Assembly (NCBI GenBank): GCA_963777325.1
Contig: CAVZQE010000006.1
Coordinates: forward strand, 1 to 64,000
Reading direction: 5' to 3'
Origin: JAFAXA01 sp963777325
GTDB lineage: Bacteria; Pseudomonadota; Alphaproteobacteria; Acetobacterales; Acetobacteraceae
Length of the DNA: 64,000 nt
Both the position numbers and the translations under genes were made by a program. Below are positions 44,225 through 53,160 of this stretch, piece after piece (positions within the stretch are counted from its first letter, which is position 1; every line of letters starts with the position of its first letter). The notes below the pieces were generated by a model. The model was not told the DNA's origin. It made no database searches and was given only the letters and a program-made list of their open reading frames with translations.

Positions 44225-44871
44225 ATGTCCGCCGCGCTCGCCGCACCCAGCCTTTCCGCCCGCTTCGCGGCCGTGATCGAGCTGCTGTGCCGGGGATTGA
44301 CGGTCAGCCTGCCGAAGCGCTGGGACACGGCCCCTCTCGCCCTGCCCGCCTGGATCATGCTGCGGCGGCTCCTCGCGCGCTTCGCTGCCCTGGCCGCCGC
44401 CGTGCAGGCCGGACGGGTGTCGGTGCCTCGCCGGACCACGCCGGGACATCCCGGCCCCGCCCGGCGAGAGCGGCGATCCGGCTGCCTGGCGGATCGCGCT
44501 GGCTGCTCGACCTGGCGCCAGCGCTGGAGACGCGGCTCGGCCGCAGCCAGCTGGAGAGCCTGCTCGCCGACCCCGAACTCGCCGCGCTGCTCGCGCGAGC
44601 GCCCCAGGCGGGGCGCATCCTGCGTCCCCTGTGCCACATGCTGCGGATCGAGAAGCCGCCTTCTCTGCGCCTGCCACGCCGTCCTCGCCGCCGCCCGGAC
44701 CCGTCCGGCGGCACGGGCGCCGGGGCGACCGGCGGCGAAACCCTACCAGCGCGGAGCGCACGGCCCGGCCTGCCCGCCTGGCTGATCCGGCCCGCCCCGC
44801 CGCCGCTGCCGGAAGCGCCCGAAGCCGACATACCGCCCGATCCCAGAAGGACCGGACCGCCCGGATACTGA
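44225..44871 (+). pseudogene. Hypothetical alanine/arginine-rich protein, frameshifted
   Basis: The frame starts MSAALAAPSLSARFAAVIELLCRGL and includes LPAWIMLRRLLARFAALAAAVQAG. After a shift near 44452-44467 it continues in another frame with AAIRLPGGSRWLLDLAPALETRLGRSQLESLLADPELAALLARAPQAGRILRPLCHML and a proline-rich tail. The two halves fit a ~215-residue protein of a type I associate with Acetobacteraceae genomes (from memory, unchecked). It has no known function; it looks cytoplasmic or membrane-associated with an amphipathic N-terminal helix. It is possible that only the first half is expressed. Confidence 0.6.
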
Positions 44872-45078
44872 CGGGCGGCAGTCGCGCGCCCGCCCGGGCG
44901 GGCAGTGTTGGCGGGCGCGGAGGGGGCCGCGGGCCGGCGGTCGGAGCCGTCGCGCGCGTTTTATCCCGCCGTGCGAGGCCGTCGTTGAACGCTGACCGGA
45001 GCACGTACGCCTCTGCTGCTGTCCGGGTACGCGAGCACCGGTCCAGCCGGCCGGGAGACATCGAGGTCCACCGCCGAC

Positions 45079-45915
45079 CTATCGCCTGTCAGACGCGAGC
45101 GTCACCGGCAAAGCCGCGAGATCCTGTCGCCCGGCACTGCTTCCGACGGCGCAAGCGTGATCTTGCAACTCCTCGCCGCTGGCCCGATCGCCGGTGGCAG
45201 GATTGGCGTGATCGGCGAGCAGAACAAAGCCGGGCCGGCCATCGGGAAAGATCACACCGGCGACCACCAGTGTCTCATGAGCCATATCGAGTGCGGCACC
45301 GGGAACTCCGTCCGCCAGCAGCCGAAACGGATTGACCCCTTTGAGAGTCGCGCCATCCAGCAGCCGGGCAACGTAGGTGTGGCCCGCGAGAGGCTCCGGG
45401 AACGCGGACCATTTTCCGCTGATCGCGTTCAGGTGGGCGCGCAGCGCTTCGATCACATCGACGCGCAGACAATCCACGTGGATGTGCAATTGATTCTGTG
45501 TCCGGCCGTCGACCGAGTTGATCGCCAAACCGATATCGTCGCGCGGAAGAGCGCGGTGCAAAACCGATTCGACGCCAGAACGGGCAGCCCAGGCGGCGGC
45601 GAAGAGATTGGGAGCGTTGGCGCTCAGGATCTCCCGGCTCTCGATGCCGTTGCGGCGCGCCGTGGGAATAATCAGGAACTGGGTTGCGCCCTCCTGATCC
45701 TTGAGGACGACGTGACCACGTGGCTCGCCTCCAGCCAGGTTGACCGCGACGCACGGTTCCGGATCGTTGTTCATCCGCTGATCCGGTACGCAGCGCTCGT
45801 GAACTGTCTTCCAGAGAAAATCCGGATCACCGGCCGACGCCGCGGTCCCGGTGGCCATGGCGCCGGCAACACCCAACACCCACGCTGTGGCCAGGCGAGC
45901 CATCCGCCGTTGCAT
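45079..45915 (-). CDS. cdh: CDP-diacylglycerol diphosphatase
   Basis: This 278-residue secreted enzyme hydrolyses CDP-diacylglycerol to phosphatidic acid and CMP. A signal peptide covers residues 1 to about 28. The Cdh family signatures are LWKTVHERCVPDQ, GHVVLKDQEGATQFLIIPTARRNGIESREIL, and the HIT-like active site INSVDGRTQNQLHIHVDCL. Full length and intact, it is the only clearly unbroken gene in the island between nrdR and glyA. Confidence 0.9.
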   Translation of the reverse strand: MQRRMARLATAWVLGVAGAMATGTAASAGDPDFLWKTVHERCVPDQRMNNDPEPCVAVNLAGGEPRGHVVLKDQEGATQFLIIPTARRNGIESREILSANAPNLFAAAWAARSGVESVLHRALPRDDIGLAINSVDGRTQNQLHIHVDCLRVDVIEALRAHLNAISGKWSAFPEPLAGHTYVARLLDGATLKGVNPFRLLADGVPGAALDMAHETLVVAGVIFPDGRPGFVLLADHANPATGDRASGEELQDHACAVGSSAGRQDLAALPVTLASDRR

Positions 45916-46078
45916 AACGCTGCCCCTCGGTAACTTGCTTCGAGTTCGAAGGTTACCAAGGGCAGAAGCAAAGGCCTGTGAGCGCGGTCACAAACGAACC
46001 ACGCCGGGCCGAAATCGTCCCGTTACAAAGGCCGGCCGTCGACGACCGCCGGGCCCCTACCCAGCGTCCGGCCTGACT

Positions 46079-47383
46079 TCAGCGCTGCCCGTAGATCGGG
46101 AACCGCGCGCACAGCGCCTGCACCCGTTCGCGGACCGCGCGCTCGGCGGCGTTGTTGCCGCCATCGTTCGAGCGCGCGAGGCCGTCCAGCACTTCCGCGA
46201 TCATCGTCCCGACTTCGCGGAACTCCGCCTGCCCGAAGCCGCGCGTCGTCGCGGCCGGGGTGCCAAGGCGGATGCCCGAGGTGACCGCGGGCTTCTCGGG
46301 GTCGAACGGGATCGCGTTCTTGTTCGCAGTGATGTGGGCGCGCTCGAGCGAGGCCTCGGCCGCCTTGCCGGTGGCGCGCTTGGGGCGGAGATCGACCAGC
46401 ATCAGGTGGCTGTCCGTTCCGCCGGTCACGATCGCGAGGCCCTGCCGGGCCAGCGTCTCGGCCAGCGCGCGCGCATTGTCCACGACGGCCCGCTGGTAGG
46501 CGCGAAACTCCGGCCGCAGCGCTTCCGCAAAGGCGACCGCCTTGCCCGCGATCACATGCATCAGCGGGCCGCCCTGCAATCCCGGAAACACGGCGGAGTT
46601 GATCTTCTTCGCGATCTCGGGGTCGTTCGTCAGCACCATGCCGCCGCGTGGACCGCGCAGGGTCTTGTGCGTGGTCGTGGTCACGACATGGGCGTGCGGC
46701 AGCGGTGTCGGGAACACCCCGGCCGCGACCAGCCCGGCGAAATGCGCCATGTCGACCATGAAATACGCGCCGACCTCGTCCGCCACCCGGCGGATGCGCG
46801 CGAAGTCGATCACGCGCGGATAGGCGGAACCGCCCGCGATGATCAGCTTCGGCTGCTCCACCCGGGCGAGCAGCTCCAGCTCCTCGTAGTCGAGCAGCCC
46901 GTCCTCGCGGCGGACGCCGTACTGCACGGCGTTGAACCATTTGCCGGACAAGTTCGGCGCGGCGCCGTGCGTCAGATGGCCGCCGGCAGCGAGGCTCATG
47001 CCGAGAATGGTCGAGCCGGGCGGGATCAGCGCCAGCAGCACCGCCTGGTTGGCCTGGCTGCCGGAGTTCGGCTGCACGTTGGCGAAGCCGCACTGGAACA
47101 GCGCCTTGGCCCGTTCGATCGCGAGCGTCTCGGCGACGTCCACCTGGGCGCAGCCGCCGTAGTAGCGCTTGCCGGGATAGCCTTCGGCGTATTTGTTGGT
47201 GAGCACGCTGCCCTGCGCCTCGAGCACGGCGGCGGAGACGATGTTCTCGCTCGCGATCAGCTCGATGCCGTCCTGCTGGCGGTGCAGCTCGCCCCGGATC
47301 GCGGCGGCAAGCTCGGGGTCGGTCTCGGCCAGGCTCGCGCCGAAGAACCGCTCCAGGCTGGCGCTCGGCGACTGCTCGTTCAT
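46079..47383 (-). CDS. glyA: Serine hydroxymethyltransferase
   Basis: This 434-residue PLP enzyme interconverts serine and glycine and loads tetrahydrofolate with one-carbon units. Clear features are IELIASENIVSAAVLEAQGS near residue 40-60, YAEGYPGKRYYGG, and the PLP-lysine in VVTTTTHKTLRGPRGG (about 218-233). TSGIRLGTPAATTRGF lies towards the C-terminus. The start at 47383 gives the standard N-terminus. It is oriented toward nrdR, its usual immediate downstream neighbour, which is displaced by the island. Confidence 0.97.
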   Translation of the reverse strand: MNEQSPSASLERFFGASLAETDPELAAAIRGELHRQQDGIELIASENIVSAAVLEAQGSVLTNKYAEGYPGKRYYGGCAQVDVAETLAIERAKALFQCGFANVQPNSGSQANQAVLLALIPPGSTILGMSLAAGGHLTHGAAPNLSGKWFNAVQYGVRREDGLLDYEELELLARVEQPKLIIAGGSAYPRVIDFARIRRVADEVGAYFMVDMAHFAGLVAAGVFPTPLPHAHVVTTTTHKTLRGPRGGMVLTNDPEIAKKINSAVFPGLQGGPLMHVIAGKAVAFAEALRPEFRAYQRAVVDNARALAETLARQGLAIVTGGTDSHLMLVDLRPKRATGKAAEASLERAHITANKNAIPFDPEKPAVTSGIRLGTPAATTRGFGQAEFREVGTMIAEVLDGLARSNDGGNNAAERAVRERVQALCARFPIYGQR

Positions 47384-47547
47384 CGCGGGATGCTCCTTCT
47401 CGTCGGGCACCGTGGTCGGGTGCGCGTGGCGCTTCCTATCACGCGCGGCGGCGGGGGCACACCCGCGACGGCGCAAGCCCGGCCTTGCCTGGCGAGCGGG
47501 GCGGCTGCACGTATGACCTCCGATCCGCACGCCCAGGAGACCCCGGC

Positions 47548-48543
47548 ATGACCGTCGGCCGCTTCCCCGCGACGCGCATGCGCCGCAACCGCCACGATGG
47601 CTGGACGCGGCGGCTGGTCGCCGAACACCGCCTCTCGGTGGATGACCTGATCTGGCCGATTTTCGTGATCGAGGGCACGGGCAGGACGGCCGAGGTCGCC
47701 TCGATGCCGGGTGTTGAGCGCGTCACCTTGGACCGGTTGGAAGCGCATGTCGCGCCGGCGGCCCGGCTCGGCATCCCGGCGCTCGCTTTGTTCCCGGCAA
47801 CGCAAGCCGAGAAGAAGGATGCCGAGGGCACCGAGGCGACCAACCCCGACAACCTGATGTGCCGCTCGGCCCGCCTGCTCAAGCGCGCGTTTCCGGAACT
47901 CGGACTGATCGGGGACGTGGCGCTCGACCCCTACACGGACCACGGCCAGGACGGGGTGATCCGTGACGGCTACGTCGCCAATGACGAGAGCCTCGCCGTG
48001 CTGGTCCGCCAGGCGCGCGTGCAGGCCGAGGCGGGCATCGACGTGATCGCGCCCTCGGACATGATGGACGGGCGGGTGGCCGCGATCCGGGAGGCGCTGG
48101 ACGCCGCCGGGCTGATCCACACCCGGATCATGAGCTACGCCGCCAAGTATGCGAGCGCCTTTTACGGCCCGTTCCGGGACGCGGTCGGCTCCGGCGGCGC
48201 GCTGCGCGGGGACAAGAAGACGTATCAGATGGACCCGGCCAACACCGACGAGGCGCTGCGCGAGGTCGAACTCGATCTCCACGAGGGCGCCGACATGGTG
48301 ATGGTGAAGCCCGGCATGCCCTATCTCGACGTCATCCGCCGGGTGCGCGAGCGGTTCGGGGTGCCGACCTTCGCCTACCAGGTCTCGGGGGAGTACGCGA
48401 TGCTGATGGCGGCGGTCCGCAACGGCTGGCTCGACCACGACCGCGCGGTGCTGGAAACCCTCATTGCCTTCAAGCGCGCCGGCTGCAACGGCGTGCTGAC
48501 CTATTTCGCGCCGGCGGCCGCGGAACTGCTCAGAAACTCGTGA
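47548..48543 (+). CDS. hemB: Delta-aminolevulinic acid dehydratase (porphobilinogen synthase)
   Basis: This 331-residue enzyme joins two 5-aminolevulinate molecules in tetrapyrrole synthesis. The two Schiff-base lysines are in SYAAKYASAFYGPFRDA and MVKPGMPYLD. The metal-site region DVALDPYTDHGQDG has aspartates rather than the cysteine cluster of zinc enzymes, which indicates the magnesium-type enzyme. The start at 47548 gives the family's TVGRFPATRMRRNR beginning. It is divergent from glyA. Confidence 0.95.
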   Translation: MTVGRFPATRMRRNRHDGWTRRLVAEHRLSVDDLIWPIFVIEGTGRTAEVASMPGVERVTLDRLEAHVAPAARLGIPALALFPATQAEKKDAEGTEATNPDNLMCRSARLLKRAFPELGLIGDVALDPYTDHGQDGVIRDGYVANDESLAVLVRQARVQAEAGIDVIAPSDMMDGRVAAIREALDAAGLIHTRIMSYAAKYASAFYGPFRDAVGSGGALRGDKKTYQMDPANTDEALREVELDLHEGADMVMVKPGMPYLDVIRRVRERFGVPTFAYQVSGEYAMLMAAVRNGWLDHDRAVLETLIAFKRAGCNGVLTYFAPAAAELLRNS

Positions 48544-48578
48544 CGGGGTCCATGACCGTCCGGTGCTTGCCTCCATCT

Positions 48579-48594
48579 TGTAACCCTGGCTACA
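48579..48594 (+). promoter_or_regulatory. Candidate manganese-regulator operator upstream of mntH
   Basis: TGTAACCCTGGCTACA is an imperfect palindrome (seven of eight pairs) 37 bp before the mntH start. A DtxR/MntR-type regulator is encoded just downstream of mntH, so an autoregulated operator here is plausible. The assignment rests on position and symmetry only. Confidence 0.4.
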
Positions 48595-48630
48595 CTTTGT
48601 GTAAACGGATGCAGGCCCATATCCCTTGTC

Positions 48631-49941
48631 ATGAGCGAGACCGCCGCCGCCCGCAGCACGCTGTCCGACCGCACGCTGAGCGCGGGGCGGGAGGCGCTGG
48701 CGGGACGGCGGCGGGGATTGCGGGCGTTCCTGCCGTTCGCGGGACCGGCGGTGATCGCCTCCATCGCCTACACGGACCCGGGCAATTTTGCGACCAACAT
48801 TCAGGGCGGCGCGGCGTTCGGCTACATGCTGCTCTGGGTCGTCGTGGCCGCGAACCTGGTGGCGATGCTGTTCCAGGCACTGTCCGCCAAGTTCGGGATC
48901 GTCACCGGCATGAGCCTCGCCCGCGCCTGCCACGCGCATCTGCCGCCGGTTCTGGTCTGGCCGATGTGGCTCGTGAGCGAGCTCGCGGCGATGGCGACCG
49001 ATCTCGCAGAGTTTCTCGGCGCCGCGATCGGCATCAGCCTGCTGTTCGGGATCGGCCTGCTGCCGAGCGTGCTCGTCACCGGCGTCGTCACCTACGTCCT
49101 GCTGCTGTTCCAGCGGCGCGGCTTCCGCCCGATCGAGCTGATCATCGGGACGTTCGTGGCCCTGATCGCGCTCGCCTACCTGATCGAGCTCGTGATCGCG
49201 CCGGTTGACTGGGGCGCGTTCGCCTATCACTCGGTCCTGCCGGAGCTGGCGGGCCCGGAGAGCGTGGCGCTCGCCGTCGGCATCGTCGGCGCGACCGTGA
49301 TGCCGCACGCGATCTACCTGCATTCCAGCCTGACCGGCGACCGGGTGCCCGCGCGCACGGAGCAGGAGCGGCGGCAGGTGCTGCGCTACTCCAACCGCGA
49401 GGTGGTGATCGCGCTCTCGGTGGCCGGGGCGGTCAACATGGCGATGATGGCGATGGCCGCGTCCGCCTTCCATGAGGGCCATGCCGAGGTCGCCGAGATC
49501 GAGACGGCCTATCACACGCTCGGCCCGCTGCTCGGCGGCTTCGCGGCGAGCGTGTTTCTGAGCTCGCTGCTGGCGTCGGGCGTGTCGAGCTCGGTGGTCG
49601 GCACGATGGCGGGTCAGGTCATCATGCAGGATTTCGTGGGCTTTCGCATTCCGCTCTGGGCGCGCCGCCTGATCACCATGGTCCCCGCCGTCGCCGCGGT
49701 CGCGATCGGGGCGAACGTGACGCAGGCTCTGGTCGCGAGCCAAATCGTGCTGAGCCTCGTGCTGCCGGTGCCGATGATCGCGCTGATCGCGCTGAGCGCG
49801 CGGCCCGACGTGATGGGCGGCTTCGCGAGCACCCGCGCGGTCACCCTCGTCGCCAGCGCGGCGGCGGCCACCGTGCTGCTGCTGAATGCGGTGCTGCTCG
49901 CGCAGCTGGCGGGGCTGCCGGTCCCGTTCCTCGATGGCTGA
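48631..49941 (+). CDS. mntH: Nramp family divalent metal (manganese) transporter
   Basis: This proton-coupled metal importer of 436 residues has about eleven membrane helices. The metal-binding motif in helix 1 is DPGNFATN (the Asp/Asn ligands), and helix 6 carries VGATVMPHAIYLHSSL. The first ~30 residues are a cytoplasmic arginine-rich extension. Its 3' end overlaps mntR by eight bases, so transporter and regulator are co-expressed. Confidence 0.94.
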   Translation: MSETAAARSTLSDRTLSAGREALAGRRRGLRAFLPFAGPAVIASIAYTDPGNFATNIQGGAAFGYMLLWVVVAANLVAMLFQALSAKFGIVTGMSLARACHAHLPPVLVWPMWLVSELAAMATDLAEFLGAAIGISLLFGIGLLPSVLVTGVVTYVLLLFQRRGFRPIELIIGTFVALIALAYLIELVIAPVDWGAFAYHSVLPELAGPESVALAVGIVGATVMPHAIYLHSSLTGDRVPARTEQERRQVLRYSNREVVIALSVAGAVNMAMMAMAASAFHEGHAEVAEIETAYHTLGPLLGGFAASVFLSSLLASGVSSSVVGTMAGQVIMQDFVGFRIPLWARRLITMVPAVAAVAIGANVTQALVASQIVLSLVLPVPMIALIALSARPDVMGGFASTRAVTLVASAAAATVLLLNAVLLAQLAGLPVPFLDG

Positions 49942-50386
49942 CCCGGCGGAAGGGGGGCGCGCGCTCGGCATCATGCCGGCCGAGCCGACCCAGGCGCGCC
50001 GGTTCGGCAAGGCGCGCACGGCGCAATCCTCGGCGCTGCTCGAGGATTATGTCGAGCTGATCTCGGACCTTCTGTCCGCCGGGGGCGAGGCGCGGCCGAC
50101 GGACATCGCGCGAAGGCTCGGCGTCTCGCACGCGACCGCGATCAAGACGATCAGCCGCCTCAAGCGCGAGGGGCTGGCCAGCGCGAGACCCTACCGCGGC
50201 GTGTTCCTCACGCACGACGGCGAGCGCCTGGCCGGGCGGGTCCGCACACGGCACCGAATCGTGGTCGATCTGCTGCGCGCGGTCGGCGTGCCGCAGGAGG
50301 TCGCGGAGCAGGACGCGGAGGGCATCGAGCACCACGTCTCCGACGCCGCCCTCGTCGCGTTCGAGCGGTATTTGCGGGGAGGTTGA
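49934..50386 (+). CDS. mntR: Manganese-responsive transcriptional regulator MntR (DtxR family)
   Basis: This 150-residue metalloregulator has a DtxR-type winged helix (LLEDYVELISDLLSAGGEARPTDIARRLGVSHATAIKTISRLKREGL, about 36-81). The dimerisation helices contain the metal-site residues RHRIVVDLLRAVGVPQEVAEQDAEGIEHHVSD. It would repress mntH when manganese is sufficient. The start at 49934 overlaps the mntH stop and gives the usual length; the upstream frame is mntH sequence. Confidence 0.93.
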   Translation: MADPAEGGRALGIMPAEPTQARRFGKARTAQSSALLEDYVELISDLLSAGGEARPTDIARRLGVSHATAIKTISRLKREGLASARPYRGVFLTHDGERLAGRVRTRHRIVVDLLRAVGVPQEVAEQDAEGIEHHVSDAALVAFERYLRGG

Positions 50387-50390
50387 ACAC

Positions 50391-51392
50391 TCAAGTCAGA
50401 GGATTTAGCGTAGTAAGCGCCTTCCAGAGATCGCCTCCGCTCGAAAACAGCAGGCCTTCCTCGCTGCCGAGGACTCTCGCGGCCAAGTCGGCGTCGGCGG
50501 TACCGATTTCGGCGGCTTTTGGCAGCCGAATTCCAAGCTTCTGCCTCATTTGCGGCCACATCCTTGTGGAAAATACCGTTTGAGTCCGATCGTCGACGTG
50601 AACAATCTGTCGAGCGTAAACGGTCAGCTTGCCGTCCGGCATCCACAACTCAAAGAAAGTTCTTGGCCAGCGGTCAAGCTCGTCCTGATCCCAGCCCGTG
50701 AACATGTCGTTTGGTGACCAGTTCAAGATGTCTTCTTCAAGTTCTGGATGCGACGCTGCGACAGACTTCTTCGCGGCCTCGACGCTGGTGTCATCATTCG
50801 AATTCCTTGCAAAAACAAATCCAACATGGGCAAAGATCTTAGGCTCGGAGCGGACTAGGTCGAGAAGTGATCCCGGCCGCGTTTCCGCTGAATCTACGCC
50901 TGCTCCCTTGGGGGGTGACCAGTTCCGCCACACCCGCGCCAGAGCTTCGGCGTCGATTGGTTTCGCTTCGTTGTAGAGTTCATCGAACCACGCCGATGCC
51001 TTTATCCAGCCGGGTTCGTCGGGGCTATAAAGGGTGCCTGCCTCGGTCAGACCGGCCGGCTTGCCATCCTTGAAACCGATGCCGTTCGTTGATGCGTTTG
51101 CCGACCCGACGACCGCTCCGGCGCTGGAGATGTAAACTTTGCTGTGAAGGCGATCATGGAATTTAAGGCTGCGATTATCGGGCGCGCCGAGCCGTTTCAA
51201 CTCCGTCGGCGAGGTGTTGCCCATCGAAATGTCGCACACGATCCGTGCCATTTGGATGGAGTTTGGCCGACAGGTGCTCAGCAGATCGGCGGCTCCGTCG
51301 CCCCAAAAGGCCACGGCGCAGCGAATTCTCTGGCCCGATAGAACATGTCGTATGGCCGCACTCAGCTCCAAACCCGTCAGGAAGTCGGCCAC
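50391..51392 (-). CDS. Phospholipase D-like domain protein (single HKD motif)
   Basis: This 333-residue protein is intact and base-compositionally poorer in GC than its neighbours. The N-terminal part has a PLD-like fold with one HKD-type motif, HSKVYISSAGAVVGSANAS (about residues 83-101): His, Lys and the GSANxS end are present. The C-terminal ~200 residues, including IFAHVGFVFARNSND and FFELWMPDGKLTVYARQI, resemble nothing I know. Single-HKD proteins usually dimerise to form a nuclease or phospholipase site. Foreign composition and an isolated position suggest an acquired, perhaps defence-related nuclease; that is inference. It converges on mntR with 4 bp between stops. Confidence 0.7.
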   Translation of the reverse strand: MADFLTGLELSAAIRHVLSGQRIRCAVAFWGDGAADLLSTCRPNSIQMARIVCDISMGNTSPTELKRLGAPDNRSLKFHDRLHSKVYISSAGAVVGSANASTNGIGFKDGKPAGLTEAGTLYSPDEPGWIKASAWFDELYNEAKPIDAEALARVWRNWSPPKGAGVDSAETRPGSLLDLVRSEPKIFAHVGFVFARNSNDDTSVEAAKKSVAASHPELEEDILNWSPNDMFTGWDQDELDRWPRTFFELWMPDGKLTVYARQIVHVDDRTQTVFSTRMWPQMRQKLGIRLPKAAEIGTADADLAARVLGSEEGLLFSSGGDLWKALTTLNPLT

Positions 51393-51480
51393 GTCTCACC
51401 TCGTTTGATGCACCGCTGATCAGCGCCCAGGCCGTCCCGGGGTCGAGCTCTGCCGCTTGCGGATTGACTACTTTCGCTCC

Positions 51481-52377
51481 TCAGCCGAGAGGCGGCAGCT
51501 TCGGCATCGTGGGCACGAGTGGCGGCGCGGTCTCGTCAGCCAGGAAGGCCTCGATCGCGGCGATGGTCGGCGGGTCCATGAGCGAGGGCGCGTGGCCGAT
51601 GCCGGGCATGTCGAGCGGCCGCGCGCCGTCGCGCGTCATGTGCGCGAAGGTCTCGGCATCGAGCAGGTCACTGTCCGCGCCGCGGATCGCCATCACCGGG
51701 ACGTGGATCGCCGCCCACAGATGCCAGAGCGGCACGGCTTCGGGCTTGGTCGCGCGGATCGGGTCGGCGATCTTCGGGTCGTAGTGCAACGTGTAGCCGC
51801 CCTCGGGCGCGGGCCGAGCCGAGCGTTGCGCCATGTCGGCCCATTGCGCGTCGGTGATCGGCCCGAACGGCGCGTGGATGCGGCGCAGATGCGCCTCGAC
51901 GGCGGCCAGGTCGTCGAAGCGCATGGCGAGATCCGCGCCCGCGACATAGGCGTGGATGCGTTCAAGGCCCGGCAACGCGATCACCGGGCCGATGTCGTTC
52001 AGCACGAGCTTGCCGATCGGATTGCCGCTGGCGGCCGCCACCGCCATGCCGCAGATGCCGCCAAGCGAGGTGCCGACCCAGTCCACCTTCCGGCCGATGA
52101 CCGCGAGCAGATGCGACAGCGCCTGCACGTAGCTCAGCGGCTGGTAGAGATCACCGGACGGCAGCCAGTCCGATCCGCCGCGCCCCGGCAGGTCCGGGCA
52201 GATCACCCGGTAGCGCCCGGCGAGCGCGCGCGCCAGGGGATCGAAGTCGCGCGCGCTCCGCGTCAGGCCATGCACGCACAGGACGGGCGGGGCGGATGGA
52301 TCGCCCCAGTCGAGATAAGCGAGGCTGTGGAACGCGTTGCCGAGGACGTAGCGGACGCTGCGGGCCCTGGGCTCCAT
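51481..52377 (-). CDS. Alpha/beta hydrolase
   Basis: This 298-residue hydrolase has the canonical fold order: the oxyanion region VLCVHGLTRSARDFDPL, the nucleophile elbow GTSLGG (Ser about 111), an acid residue in the ADSDLLDAETF region, and the catalytic His in GIGHAPSL. It is cytoplasmic, with no signal peptide. The start at 52377 has a GAGGGG Shine-Dalgarno; an ATG at 52392 is less well placed. The substrate cannot be inferred. Confidence 0.88.
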   Translation of the reverse strand: MEPRARSVRYVLGNAFHSLAYLDWGDPSAPPVLCVHGLTRSARDFDPLARALAGRYRVICPDLPGRGGSDWLPSGDLYQPLSYVQALSHLLAVIGRKVDWVGTSLGGICGMAVAAASGNPIGKLVLNDIGPVIALPGLERIHAYVAGADLAMRFDDLAAVEAHLRRIHAPFGPITDAQWADMAQRSARPAPEGGYTLHYDPKIADPIRATKPEAVPLWHLWAAIHVPVMAIRGADSDLLDAETFAHMTRDGARPLDMPGIGHAPSLMDPPTIAAIEAFLADETAPPLVPTMPKLPPLG

Positions 52378-52477
52378 CTCAATTCCCCTCAAAGCTCACC
52401 GTGGCTTCGGGGCCTCGATAGGCGATGGAGGGAACCAAGGCAAACGGCGCACCCTCGGCGGAGCGCGCCGAACGGTG

Positions 52478-52984
52478 CTACCGCTGGTTCCAGACCGACA
52501 CTTCATTTTGCGTCGGCAGGCGGCCTTGCGGCGTCAGGTTGTTCACGAGATTGGGAAGCACCCTCGACAATTGCGCCAGCAACTCCTGCTCGCTGACGCC
52601 CGCCTTGCGCGCGAGGTCACTTACCGTCTGCTGGCCGAGCGCGGAGCCGAGCTGCGTCGGCTCGATCGGGGCGTTCTGACCCGGGCCGACCCAGGAATTC
52701 GCGACGTCGCCGTGGCCGGCCTGCTGCAAGCGGCTGAGCAGCCCGCCAAGCCCGCCCAGCAGCCCGCCGCTCTCTTGGCTTGCCGCCGGCTGGCTCGGCA
52801 TCTGACCTCGCGGAAGCGGCACCGAACCGCCTGGGGCCGAAACCTGGGTTTCGGGAGCGCCGCCGCCGCCGAACCCGCCGCCGAACATCTTGCCGAGCAG
52901 AAGCGCGCCGGCCGCGACCATCAGCGGCGTCGAGATATTGCCGCCCGGCACAGCGTTCTTCAGCGCATCGTCGAAAAAGGCCAT
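52478..52984 (-). CDS. YidB-like (DUF937) family protein
   Basis: This 168-residue protein has a glycine-rich N-terminal half (LLLGKMFGGGFGGGG, and GGLLGGLGGLLSRLQQAGHGDVANSWVG). It ends with the family's conserved NAPIEPTQLGSALGQQTVSDLARKAGVSEQELLAQLSRVLPNLVNNLTPQGRLP. The function of the family is unknown. No signal peptide is visible. Confidence 0.85.
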   Translation of the reverse strand: MAFFDDALKNAVPGGNISTPLMVAAGALLLGKMFGGGFGGGGAPETQVSAPGGSVPLPRGQMPSQPAASQESGGLLGGLGGLLSRLQQAGHGDVANSWVGPGQNAPIEPTQLGSALGQQTVSDLARKAGVSEQELLAQLSRVLPNLVNNLTPQGRLPTQNEVSVWNQR

Positions 52985-53160
52985 GGGTTCCTCCGTTCAT
53001 CGCGCCGGTTTCCGGCCGCTCACCGGAGCATAGGCGCGACGCGGTGCCGCGGTCGAGCCTGTCGTTCCGGATGGAATGATCGGCTGAGTTGAGGGCCGCC
53101 TCGCGCCATAGTAGCGTCGGCGCGGAGGCCAGTTGCCGCGCCAGAAAAAGGATTGCACGG

